38,650 bases of DNA, from assembly GCA_937898635.1 (NCBI GenBank), contig CALEJW010000074.1, positions 1 to 38,650 on the forward strand, written 5' to 3'. The number at the start of each line of letters is the position of its first letter. Positions within the stretch are counted from its first letter, which is position 1. The notes beneath the pieces were generated by a model. It was not told the DNA's origin and did not search any database. It saw nothing but the letters and a program-made list of their open reading frames with translations. Below, in pieces: positions 7,767-14,193 of the stretch. The stretch is from an uncultured Pseudomonadota bacterium. Its GTDB lineage: Bacteria > Pseudomonadota > Gammaproteobacteria > Burkholderiales > Usitatibacteraceae. The position numbers and the translations under genes are program-made.

Positions 7767-8882
7767 CTACCCGGCGAGTTCGTACGCCGTGCTACGGCCA
7801 CCACCCGCCGTCTTGCGCAGGACCCCGAGGACAATCAACTCCTTGATGTCGCGCAGTGCGGTGTCGGGTGAGCACTTGGCGATGGCCGCCCACTTGCGGC
7901 TGGTGAGCTTGCCCTCGAAGCCGTCAAGCAGGCGGTTGAGCAGCTTCACTTGCCGCCCGTTCAGCGGCGTGGTGGCCCAACGCTGCCAGAAGCGCGCCTT
8001 GACGAGCACGTCATCCAGCGTCTGCTGTGCATTGCCGATGGCGCGGTTCAGCGTGCCGAGAAACCACGAAAGCCAGGGCGTCACGTCCAGCGTGCCCTTC
8101 TGGGTTCGCTCCAGGATGTCGTAGTAGTCCTTGCGGCTGCGCTGGATCTGCGCCGACAGGCTGTAGAAGCGTTGCGGGCTTCCGTCGGCGCGAGCCAGCA
8201 GCAGGTCGCCAACGGCCCGGGCGATACGGCCGTTGCCGTCGTCGAACGGATGCAGCGTGACGAACCACAGGTGCGCGAGGCCAGCCTTGAGCAATGGCGG
8301 TTCGGTCGTGCGCGTATTGACCCATTCTAGAAATCGCACGACTTCGGCATCCAGCCGTTCGGCCGGTGGCGCCTCGAAATGGACCCGCCGGCGGTGGATG
8401 GGGCCCGACGCCACCTGCATTGGACCGCTGGAGTCGTCACGCAGCGCACCGACGCGGATGCGCGTCAGACCGCCATATCCGGTCGGGAACAAGGCTGCGT
8501 GCCACCCAAGCAATCGCTCCGACGTCAGCGGCGCGTCGCAGCGGCCGGTGGCGTCGAGCACCATCTCGACGACACCATCGACATGGCGATCCACCGGTGC
8601 CATCGCGCCGATGTCCACACCCAGCCGCCGCGCGATGGAGGAGCGCACGGAATCGGCATCGAGCCGCTCGCCCTCGATCTCGCTGGTCTTGAGGACGTCC
8701 TGCGTGAGCGTGGTCAGGCTGGCCTGGTCGCGCGACGCCATTCCGACATCGGCCAGACGCCCGAGCAGAATCCCTTGGGCGCGACTGACTTCCGCCAACG
8801 GGCCTGCCAGCGCCGCCAGGTCGAAACGCCAGTTCGGCCAGTCGGGACGCTGCCAGATGTAGTCATAATCCCCGCTATTCAT
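7767..8882 (-). CDS. Fic-domain protein with DUF4172 N-terminus and winged helix
   Basis: The 371-residue protein has the N-terminal domain typical of DUF4172 Fic proteins (YIWQRPDWPNWRFD). The Fic core carries the catalytic loop HPFDDGNGRIAR with H211. A C-terminal winged-helix DNA-binding domain (about 310-370) follows. Fic enzymes move AMP or related groups onto Ser/Thr/Tyr of target proteins. The inhibitory motif (S/T)xxxE(G/N) is present as TSEIEG (66-71, E70), so it is a self-inhibited class II enzyme with no separate antitoxin needed. The DNA-binding end and a palindrome just upstream suggest autoregulation. Its base composition looks less GC-rich than the ABC operon beside it, consistent with transfer. 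The target is unknown. Confidence 0.9.
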   Translation of the reverse strand: MNSGDYDYIWQRPDWPNWRFDLAALAGPLAEVSRAQGILLGRLADVGMASRDQASLTTLTQDVLKTSEIEGERLDADSVRSSIARRLGVDIGAMAPVDRHVDGVVEMVLDATGRCDAPLTSERLLGWHAALFPTGYGGLTRIRVGALRDDSSGPMQVASGPIHRRRVHFEAPPAERLDAEVVRFLEWVNTRTTEPPLLKAGLAHLWFVTLHPFDDGNGRIARAVGDLLLARADGSPQRFYSLSAQIQRSRKDYYDILERTQKGTLDVTPWLSWFLGTLNRAIGNAQQTLDDVLVKARFWQRWATTPLNGRQVKLLNRLLDGFEGKLTSRKWAAIAKCSPDTALRDIKELIVLGVLRKTAGGGRSTAYELAG

Positions 8883-8919
8883 GCGGTGATTGTGGCCACG
8901 ATTCTCCGCGGCCGCAAGC

Positions 8920-8946
8920 TATTCACCGCCAATAATGCGGCGAATA
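8920..8946. promoter_or_regulatory. 27-bp palindrome upstream of the first fic gene
   Basis: Arms TATTCACCGC (8920-8929) and GCGGCGAATA (8937-8946) match at 9 of 10 positions around the centre CAATAAT. It lies 38 bp before the Fic start and close to the 3' end of merR. It is a good candidate operator for the winged-helix domain of that Fic protein. Confidence 0.5.
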
Positions 8947-8952
8947 AGGAAA

Positions 8953-9363
8953 TCAATCCCCGCCGTGGAGTTCCGCGATCAGCGGGCAGCGCACCCGCCC
9001 AGGTGCGACGCGGCATCGCTCGACGAGATCAGCGAGGACGCCCTCGATGCGCGAGAGCTCCGCGATTTTCCCGCGCACGTCCGCAAGTTTCCGTTCGGCT
9101 TGCTCTCGCGCCTCCCTGCAGCTCGATCCGTCGTCCAGCTTGAGCAGGTCCCCGACTTCCTCCAGGCTGAATCCCAGCCGCTGGGCCGCCTTGATGAAGC
9201 GAAGCCGGGCGAGGACCGCAGGGGCGTAGCGGCGAATGCCTCCGAGCGGCTTGTCCGGTTCAGGCAGCAGCCCCTTGCGCTGGTAGAACCGGATGGTCTC
9301 GACGTTGACCCCGGCGCTCTTGGCCAGCAGACCTACTGTGAGGGGTGGCGATGCGGTTTTCAT
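8953..9363 (-). CDS. merR: Mercury-responsive regulator MerR
   Basis: The 136-residue protein has an N-terminal MerR helix-turn-helix (residues 9-30, GLLAKSAGVNVETIRFYQRK), a dimer coiled coil (about 82-115) and the three mercury ligands C82, C117 and C126, at the same numbers as in Tn501 MerR. The metal loop reads ERCRVAPGRVRCPL. It binds the merT operator as a repressor and, with Hg(II), as an activator by untwisting the 19-bp spacer. It is divergent from merT with 42 bp between starts, so its own start codon lies next to the operator and it should repress itself. Confidence 0.95.
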   Translation of the reverse strand: MKTASPPLTVGLLAKSAGVNVETIRFYQRKGLLPEPDKPLGGIRRYAPAVLARLRFIKAAQRLGFSLEEVGDLLKLDDGSSCREAREQAERKLADVRGKIAELSRIEGVLADLVERCRVAPGRVRCPLIAELHGGD

Positions 9364-9368
9364 GGTCC

Positions 9369-9399
9369 TTGACTCCGTACTCAGGTACGGACTTAAGTT
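9369..9399 (+). promoter_or_regulatory. mer operator-promoter with 19-bp spacer
   Basis: TTGACT (-35, 9369-9374) and TAAGTT (-10, 9394-9399) are separated by exactly 19 bp, the over-long spacer that defines MerR-type promoters. The spacer holds the perfect dyad CCGTAC-tcag-GTACGG (9375-9390), which matches the Tn501/Tn21 mer operator half-sites as I remember them. The -10 box ends 6 nt before the merT ATG, so the mRNA should start at or next to the start codon. Confidence 0.92.
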
Positions 9400-9405
9400 T
9401 GCGCC

Positions 9406-9774
9406 ATGAATGCCGATTCCCCAGGCCAGGAGTCCACTTCCGGCGGCGGCACCCTGCTCGCCGGGGGCATCGCCGCCATCCTCGCCTCGACCTGCTGCCT
9501 CGGCCCCCTCGTTCTGATCTCCATCGGGGTGTCCGGCGCGTGGATCGGCAACCTCACGGCACTGGAGCCCTACCGGCCGATCTTTGTCGGCATCGCGGTC
9601 ATTGCACTCCTCCTGGCGTGGCGGCAGATCTGGCGGCCGGCGGCCGCCTGCGAGCCCGGGCAGGTGTGCGCGATTCCCCGGGTCAACCGCGCCTACCGGA
9701 TGCTCTTCTGGGCGGTCGTGGCGCTCGCTATCGCGGCGATGGGCTTCCCGCTGATCGCTCCCTGGTTCTATTGA
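9406..9774 (+). CDS. merT: Mercuric ion transporter MerT
   Basis: The 122-residue inner-membrane protein has three membrane segments. The vicinal pair C30-C31 (STCCLGPL) is in the first helix and a second pair, C82 and C88 (ACEPGQVCA), is in the cytoplasmic loop before helix 3. It takes Hg(II) from MerP and passes it into the cytoplasm. The N-terminus is several residues longer than typical MerT and Ser/Gly-rich. No other in-frame ATG/GTG/TTG start is seen before the first helix, so the ATG at 9406 stands even though there is no Shine-Dalgarno and almost no room for a leader. merP follows 12 bp after the stop. Confidence 0.95.
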   Translation: MNADSPGQESTSGGGTLLAGGIAAILASTCCLGPLVLISIGVSGAWIGNLTALEPYRPIFVGIAVIALLLAWRQIWRPAAACEPGQVCAIPRVNRAYRMLFWAVVALAIAAMGFPLIAPWFY

Positions 9775-9786
9775 ATGGAGAACGCC

Positions 9787-10071
9787 ATGAAGAATCTGCT
9801 CGCAGCCCTGGCATTGACATTGCTGGCCGCCCGTGCGGTGGCGGCGACGAAGACGGTCACCCTGTCGGTGCCCGGGATGAATTGCGCAGCCTGCCCGATC
9901 ACCATCAAGAAGGCGCTCGGCAAGGTGGACGGAGTCGCCAGGACCGAAGTGAATCTCGAGAAACGCGCGGCCGTGGTCACCTTCGACGACTCCCGCACCA
10001 CGGTCGAGGCCTTGACGCGCGCCACCGGGGAGGCGGGTTATCCGTCCACGCTCGTCGGGGAAAAGAAGTGA
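9787..10071 (+). CDS. merP: Periplasmic mercury-binding protein MerP
   Basis: The 94-residue protein has a signal peptide (1-19, ending AVA) and a single HMA domain with the metal motif GMNCAACP, C33 and C36. It scavenges Hg(II) in the periplasm and hands it to MerT. An ATG directly after the merT stop (9775) is in frame, but GGAG at 9778-9781 is placed to serve the ATG at 9787, which also gives the normal signal peptide. The next gene overlaps the stop by 4 bp (GTGA). Confidence 0.94.
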   Translation: MKNLLAALALTLLAARAVAATKTVTLSVPGMNCAACPITIKKALGKVDGVARTEVNLEKRAAVVTFDDSRTTVEALTRATGEAGYPSTLVGEKK

Positions 10072-10289
10072 CCCCCGTGATCCTCGACTCCACGTTGACG
10101 TGCCCCGCCTGCGGCCACGTCAAGACGGAGATCATGCCGACCGACGCCTGCCAGTGGTTCTACGAGTGCGGGCAGTGCCACGAGGTGATCAAGCCCAGGC
10201 CCGGCGACTGCTGCGTCTTCTGCTCCTACGGGACAGTGCCCTGCCCCCCGATCCAGGAGAAGGGGAAGAGCACCTGCGGCTGCGGCTGA
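10068..10289 (+). CDS. GDCCVxC-domain cysteine-rich protein of the mer operon
   Basis: The 73-residue soluble protein has 11 cysteines. It begins with a CPAC zinc-ribbon-like pair (C12, C15), then DACQWFYECGQC (C28, C34, C37), then the family motif GDCCVFC (C48, C49, C52) and CGCG at the end. The family is known from mer and other metal loci, and some members have selenocysteine at the last position of GDCCVx(C/U); here it is cysteine (codon TGC). It probably binds or passes on soft metal ions in the cytoplasm (inference). The GTG start overlaps the merP stop; another GTG at 10077 is possible, but the first gives the usual N-terminal length. Confidence 0.85.
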   Translation: MTPVILDSTLTCPACGHVKTEIMPTDACQWFYECGQCHEVIKPRPGDCCVFCSYGTVPCPPIQEKGKSTCGCG

Positions 10290-10425
10290 GGCCGATCGCG
10301 AACGAGCGGTGATACAGGCGACCCTGCCCTCGCCTCGAGTTTTCCCCGTCCCGAGAACATCGTCGATCATGGGCGCCATCCCTCGCGGCGCCGACCATCG
10401 GCGAAGCCGGCAATCGCGAATGTGC

Positions 10426-10456
10426 TTGACTCTGGAGTGCGGACCAAGGCACATCG
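10426..10456 (+). promoter_or_regulatory. Probable MerR2-type operator upstream of first thioredoxin-like gene
   Basis: TTGACT (10426-10431) is followed by a dyad CTCTGGAGTGCGGACCAAGG (10430-10449). With a 19-bp spacer the -10 would be ACATCG, which is poor. The dyad matches the reverse complement of the clear MerR-type operator at 10867-10886 at 15 of 20 positions. That suggests the same regulator binds both, even if this promoter is weak or decayed. Confidence 0.5.
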
Positions 10457-10534
10457 TGGATTCGCGCGCTCTTCCGGGCCCCTGGCCGAATCTCCGGAAC
10501 GTCGCGCATATCCCCAACCCCGAGGAGACCCATC

Positions 10535-10798
10535 GTGACGGAGAAACGCAGAATCGAAGTGTTCAGCGCCGGATGTCCCGCCTGCCGGGACGTCATCGAA
10601 CTCGTTCAGCGCATGGCCTGCAGTTCGTGCGAGGTTTCGATCCTCGACATGAATCACATCGACGTGGCGAAGCGAGCCCGGGAGTTGGGAGTGCGCTCGG
10701 TACCCGCCGTGGCCATCAATGGCCAACTGGCGTCCTGCTGCTCCGGAACCGGCGTGAAGGAACAAGCGCTTCGAACCGCCGGCCTTGGCCAGGCCTGA
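10535..10798 (+). CDS. Cysteine-rich thioredoxin/glutaredoxin-like protein
   Basis: The 87-residue protein has a thioredoxin-like start (IEVFSAGCPACRDV) with the redox pair C14-P-A-C17 and a cis-proline at P57 (SVPAVAINGQL). Unusually it also carries C29-S-S-C32 and the vicinal pair C68-C69, making six cysteines, so it could hold a soft metal as well as exchange disulfides. The GTG at 10535 is preceded by GAGGAG. It stands alone between the mer operon and the second merR gene, with a MerR-type operator about 80 bp upstream. No signal peptide is seen, so it is cytoplasmic. Confidence 0.8.
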   Translation: MTEKRRIEVFSAGCPACRDVIELVQRMACSSCEVSILDMNHIDVAKRARELGVRSVPAVAINGQLASCCSGTGVKEQALRTAGLGQA

Positions 10799-10862
10799 GT
10801 TTCCGGCAGGGACCGGACTTCAGGCCCCGCGAACGGCAGGGGGCCGGAAGCGCCCGGAACCC

Positions 10863-10893
10863 TTGACCATGGACCGCGCTCCAAGGTTTACCC
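10863..10893 (+). promoter_or_regulatory. MerR-type promoter of the second regulator operon
   Basis: TTGACC (10863-10868) and TTACCC (10888-10893) are separated by 19 bp that contain a dyad, CCATGGACC-GC-GCTCCAAGG (10867-10886). The layout is the MerR-family one, and the promoter sits directly before the second merR gene, so the regulator controls itself and the genes behind it. A 24-nt leader with GGAGAG before the ATG follows. Confidence 0.82.
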
Positions 10894-10917
10894 TGACACG
10901 ATTCCCTGGAGAGCGAC

Positions 10918-11334
10918 ATGTTCACCATCGGCAGGTTGGCGACCGTGGCGGGGGTGACTCCCGACACCTTGCGATTCTACGAGCGGGAACGCCTCGTCTC
11001 ACCGGCGGCGAAGACACCCGCGGGATACCGCCTGTATGACGCGGGCTCGCTTCGCCGCGTCCGTTTCATCAGGACCGCACAGCACTGCGGATTTTCTCTC
11101 GCCGAGATCCACGAACTGCTGAAACTCAGGCAGGACGGCGAGGCGTGCTGTGCCGACGTGCGCAGCCTGGCGATCCAGAAGAAACTTCGTGTCGAGCAGA
11201 AGCTCCGAACGCTGCAGGCCATGTCATCGGCGCTCGATGACCTCATCCGGGGATGCGAAGGCGATGGTTCCCGGACGGACGATTGCTCCATCCTCCATGC
11301 GCTCGAACGCGACCCGGAGGCTGGCGCAACGTGA
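10918..11334 (+). CDS. Heavy-metal MerR-family regulator (MerR2)
   Basis: The 138-residue protein has a MerR helix-turn-helix (residues 3-24), a long dimer helix and a C-terminal metal loop. Candidate ligands are C77/C78, C113 and C123 (GEACCADV, RGCEGDGSRTDDCSI). The first and second positions match C78 and C113 of the PbrR/CadR group, while the last pair is 10 apart as in ZntR (C114-C124), so the metal (Hg, Pb, Cd or Zn) cannot be decided. It is the first gene of an operon with a thioredoxin-like gene (GTGA overlap 11331-11334) and a ccdA-like gene, behind its own MerR-type promoter. Confidence 0.9.
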   Translation: MFTIGRLATVAGVTPDTLRFYERERLVSPAAKTPAGYRLYDAGSLRRVRFIRTAQHCGFSLAEIHELLKLRQDGEACCADVRSLAIQKKLRVEQKLRTLQAMSSALDDLIRGCEGDGSRTDDCSILHALERDPEAGAT

Positions 11335-11597
11335 CGATCCGGATCGAAGTCATTTCAGCGCCCGGCTGCGGCAAGTGCGCAACCGCCCGGGACGAGCTTC
11401 GCTCGATCGCCATGTCGGTTTTCGGTGATCGAAGTGTCACCTGGCGGGAAGTCGACGTGATCGAAGAGCTCCCGTATGCGATCTCGCTCGGCGTCTTGAA
11501 CTTGCCGGCCATTGCGGTGAACGGGGAGTTGCTCTTTGCCTCTCTGCCGACTCCCGAGCAATTCCGCGGGACGCTTTCGGGATTGAAGCTCCCCTGA
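11331..11597 (+). CDS. Small thioredoxin-like protein (CGKC)
   Basis: The 88-residue protein has a minimal thioredoxin fold: IEVISAPGCGKCATA with C13-G-K-C16, and a cis-proline in LNLPAIAVNGEL (P59). It resembles the thioredoxin_3-type small proteins often found next to CcdA-like or arsenic/mercury genes. It has no signal peptide, so it would act in the cytoplasm, exchanging disulfides or handing on a metal. The GTG start overlaps the MerR2 stop, and its TGA shares an A with the next ATG (TGATG, 11595-11599), so the three genes are translated together. Confidence 0.85.
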   Translation: MTIRIEVISAPGCGKCATARDELRSIAMSVFGDRSVTWREVDVIEELPYAISLGVLNLPAIAVNGELLFASLPTPEQFRGTLSGLKLP

Positions 11598-12292
11598 TGG
11601 ATCCCGAATCCTTGCGGCAGACGGTGGCCCAGGCCGGAATCGGCGCGCTTTGGATCGGGTTAGCGACGGGATTCGTGTTCAGCTTCAACCCCGTTGCGCT
11701 GGCGGCGATCCCGGTGTCGCTGGCCTACGTGACGAAATCGGGCACGTCGCGCCAGGCGGCGATCCACGGAGCGCTCTTCGTCCTCGGCATGATCGCGACC
11801 CATGCCGTCCTCGGCCTCGTGGCGGGCGCGGGCGGCAGCTGGGTGCAACAGGTGATCGGGCGCGCCTGGGGCCTGGTGCTCGGGCCGCTCCTCGTCACCC
11901 TTGGCTTCATCTGGCTCGGTTGGCTGCGCCTGCCGATTCCCGCGTTGCGTTTCCGCGCGAAGCCCGTAACAGGCGCGTGGGGGGCGTTCGCGCTGGGCGT
12001 GCCGTTCTCGGTGGCGATCTGCCCATTCTGCACGCCGGCACTGGTCGTGCTGCTCGGGGTCGCCGCCACCATCGGCTCCCCGGGGTTCGGTGCATCGCTG
12101 CTGCTCGCATTCGGCGTGGGGCGCGCGATTCCGGTGCTGCTGGGCGCAATGGCCGTCTCGTGGCTCAGGAATCTCTCGTCGTTGGGCAGGCTCAACCGGA
12201 TGTTCGAGGCCGCCGGGGGCCTTCTGCTGATCCTGTCCGGCCTCTACATGCTCAACGCGTACTTCATTGCGATTCCGGCATTGGCGTCATAG
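11597..12292 (+). CDS. CcdA/DsbD-like membrane protein without canonical cysteines
   Basis: The 231-residue protein has six membrane segments in the DsbD_2/CcdA pattern. In CcdA the first helix has (S/N)PC and the fourth has a second PC, and these two cysteines carry electrons across the membrane. Here helix 1 reads FNPVALAAIP, with valine 33 at the cysteine position. Helix 4 reads ICPFCTP: by the flanking prolines the usual cysteine position is F144, with C142 and C145 on either side. It therefore cannot work by the normal disulfide; a CPxC metal or thiol site in the membrane is possible. It is co-transcribed with MerR2 and the CGKC protein, so its role is tied to a metal. The exact function is unknown. 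Confidence 0.85.
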   Translation: MDPESLRQTVAQAGIGALWIGLATGFVFSFNPVALAAIPVSLAYVTKSGTSRQAAIHGALFVLGMIATHAVLGLVAGAGGSWVQQVIGRAWGLVLGPLLVTLGFIWLGWLRLPIPALRFRAKPVTGAWGAFALGVPFSVAICPFCTPALVVLLGVAATIGSPGFGASLLLAFGVGRAIPVLLGAMAVSWLRNLSSLGRLNRMFEAAGGLLLILSGLYMLNAYFIAIPALAS

Positions 12293-12304
12293 CGCCCGGC
12301 ACGC

Positions 12305-12335
12305 TTGACCTTCCCACGGCAGGAAGGAGTAGCGT
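12305..12335 (+). promoter_or_regulatory. MerR/CueR-type promoter before the 84-residue gene
   Basis: TTGACC (12305-12310) and TAGCGT (12330-12335) have a 19-bp spacer with the dyad CCTTCC-CACGGCA-GGAAGG. The arms are like the CueR/HmrR copper-type operators (ACCTTCC..GGAAGG), and differ from the MerR1 and MerR2 sites in this cluster. It starts 12 bp after the ccdA-like stop. Its regulator is not obvious in the window. Confidence 0.65.
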
Positions 12336-12373
12336 GGTCCGCCGATGGTGCGATTCCGGAAGGAGACGCCGAC

Positions 12374-12628
12374 ATGAGTCGCAATGCCGAGCACGGACAT
12401 GCCCGACTTGGTCGTTTGTTGGTGTGGGCGCTTCGGGAGGCGCTCCGGCGGGAAAACGAACCCGTCGCGGACCGCCTGCTTTGCGCGCTGGAGGATCTCG
12501 CCCGCGGCTGGCCGGATTTCGGTCCGGTTCTCGATCGCGCCTACCTCGACATGGCTGGAAAGCATGGAAACGCATTGTCGAACTGGCGCGCCTTCCGCCG
12601 ACGCGAGCGGCGCCTCGATCAAGAATGA
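12374..12628 (+). CDS. Unknown 84-residue charged helical protein
   Basis: I do not recognise this protein. It is rich in Arg, Leu, Ala and Glu, predicted mostly helical, with a single cysteine (LLCALEDL), no signal peptide and no membrane segment, so it is cytoplasmic. The ATG at 12374 has a good Shine-Dalgarno, GGAAGGAG, and the gene lies behind a MerR/CueR-type promoter, which supports it being real and metal-induced. The open frame extends upstream to 12305 but that would run through the promoter. The stop is 17 bp from the convergent EamA gene. Confidence 0.6.
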   Translation: MSRNAEHGHARLGRLLVWALREALRRENEPVADRLLCALEDLARGWPDFGPVLDRAYLDMAGKHGNALSNWRAFRRRERRLDQE

Positions 12629-12645
12629 TCCGGCGGTTCGGCCGC

Positions 12646-13686
12646 TCAGTGGTCGTGCCGGTGGTGGATGTCGGGATAGTGGGCATGCCCGTGCGTCACG
12701 GGCTCGTGGACGTGCCAGTGGTCGTGAGGCTCAGGCGTGTCCTCGCCCGGCGCATGCGCGTGGCGATGGTGTTCGTCGTGCACGTGCGGGTGCCGGTGCT
12801 CCAGCCGCTCGTGCCGGTGCTCGTGCTCGTGGTGCTCGGTGAGATGGAGCCACACGCCCGTCGCCATGAGCGCCGCCGCGATCCAGAACGCCGGCGTCGT
12901 CGCCTCTCCCAGGAAGAGCAGCGCGACCGTCGCGCCCACGAAAGGGGCGGTCGAGAAGTAGGCGCCGGTCCTCGCCGTGCCCAGGCCCCGGAGCGCCAGC
13001 ACGAAGAACACGAGGCTCAGGCCGTATCCCAGGAAGCCGACCGCCATGGCGGACATCACCAGCGCGGGCGCCGGGAGCGCGGCGCCCAGGACGAGAGCGA
13101 TCCCGAGGTTGGTGATGCCCGCGATGAGCCCCTTGCTGCCCGCGATGAAGACGGCATCGGTGGCCGAGACCTTGCGCGTCAGGTTGTTGTCGATGGCCCA
13201 GCACAGGCACGCCACGGCAACCAGTACGGGGCCGGCCAGTCCCGTCCGGACATCGCCGCCTGACGGCCAGGAAAGAACGACGCCGCCAGCGACGATGGCC
13301 GCCATGCCGACCACGATTCGCCGGTCCGCGTTCTCCTTGAAGACGACCCAGGCGATGGCGGCGGTGAGAACCGCCTCGAGGTTGAGCAGCAACGACGCGG
13401 CGGACCCGGTCGTCGCCTGCAGGCCGGACATCAACGCCACCGGGCCCAGCACCCCGCCGAACGCGATGGCCCCCAGCAGCCAGGGCCATTCGCGGCGCGG
13501 CAGGTCCGGTGACTTCCAGCCCCGGTCGCGCGCGAGCCTCGTCACGACGAGCCCGGCGCCGCTGCCGAGGTAGAACAGCCCCGCGAGAAGCACGGGCGTC
13601 ACCTCGCCCACCAGCAGCTTCGCGAGCGGCGTGCTGGCGCCGAAGAGCGCCGCCGCCAGCAGGGCGTGGAGAACGCTCGAGTTCAC
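12646..13686 (-). CDS. EamA/DMT-family transporter with histidine-rich tail
   Basis: The 346-residue protein has ten membrane segments as two EamA repeats (about 1-137 and 150-280). A hydrophilic tail of 66 residues follows, in which 25 are histidine, in HxH and HH runs with Asp and Glu. EamA carriers move metabolites; a His-rich tail is a metal (Ni, Zn, Co, Cu) buffering or sensing feature, so this is probably a metal carrier or one gated by metal (inference). The GTG start at 13686 is chosen because the first EamA helix begins at residue 5. A -10-like TAGACT (13694-13699) lies 7 nt upstream, so the mRNA may be almost leaderless. Confidence 0.88.
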   Translation of the reverse strand: MNSSVLHALLAAALFGASTPLAKLLVGEVTPVLLAGLFYLGSGAGLVVTRLARDRGWKSPDLPRREWPWLLGAIAFGGVLGPVALMSGLQATTGSAASLLLNLEAVLTAAIAWVVFKENADRRIVVGMAAIVAGGVVLSWPSGGDVRTGLAGPVLVAVACLCWAIDNNLTRKVSATDAVFIAGSKGLIAGITNLGIALVLGAALPAPALVMSAMAVGFLGYGLSLVFFVLALRGLGTARTGAYFSTAPFVGATVALLFLGEATTPAFWIAAALMATGVWLHLTEHHEHEHRHERLEHRHPHVHDEHHRHAHAPGEDTPEPHDHWHVHEPVTHGHAHYPDIHHRHDH

Positions 13687-13739
13687 GTCGCGGAGTCTAT
13701 CCAGTCCGGGCGCGCCGGCATGCCCGGCGTCCGGCGCGG

Positions 13740-14114
13740 CTATTTCACCGTGAACCGCACCGTGATCGCCCTCTTGCCGGCGGTGGTCAGCGCGGCGACC
13801 ACTTTCGCGCCCTTGGCGAGCTTCACGCCCCTGGCCTCCAGCCTGTCGCCTGCCGCCACGAGCTCCGCCTCGCTCTTGTCCGAGCCGCTGAGCACGGTGA
13901 GCTTGCCGCTCATGCCGACGGGCGCCATCGGCTTGCCGTGGTCCTCGACATAGATCGCCGCGCCGTCCGGCCTCGCGACCAGCTCGAAGGACAGGTCGCT
14001 CGCCGTCTGGACGACGCCGCCGTGCTTCGCGGCTCCTCCGCCGTGGGCCAGGGCGGCCGACATGGGAAGCGCGGAAAGCGCGAGCACGAGGGCGGTGAGG
14101 ATCGACTTCATCAT
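13740..14114 (-). CDS. Small periplasmic protein of the metal RND operon
   Basis: The 124-residue protein has a signal peptide ending SAALA and a mature start HGGGAAKHGG with three histidines. A compact beta-rich domain follows (FELVARPDGAAIYVEDHGKP...). Proteins like it occur at the 3' end of czcCBA/cusCBA-like operons. It probably binds metal in the periplasm, but no function is proven. The segment DLSFELVA resembles SDLFELVAEL in the 212-residue protein of the same operon, suggesting related domains. Two ATGs are adjacent (14114 and 14111); GGAGA precedes them. It follows czcA-like by 79 bp on the same strand. Confidence 0.75.
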   Translation of the reverse strand: MMKSILTALVLALSALPMSAALAHGGGAAKHGGVVQTASDLSFELVARPDGAAIYVEDHGKPMAPVGMSGKLTVLSGSDKSEAELVAAGDRLEARGVKLAKGAKVVAALTTAGKRAITVRFTVK

Positions 14115-14193
14115 TGCGGTGTTCTCCGATCGAAATCGGCGCGCTTGGAAAGAGGCGGCGCCGTGAGCCTCGGGAAACTTCGGGTTCGTCCGT

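Noticed and set aside
10290..10534. Possible extra gene between the GDCCVxC and thioredoxin-like genes.
   Set aside because: Open frames there run across the MerR-type operator and lack a Shine-Dalgarno or recognisable domain; the stretch is treated as regulatory.
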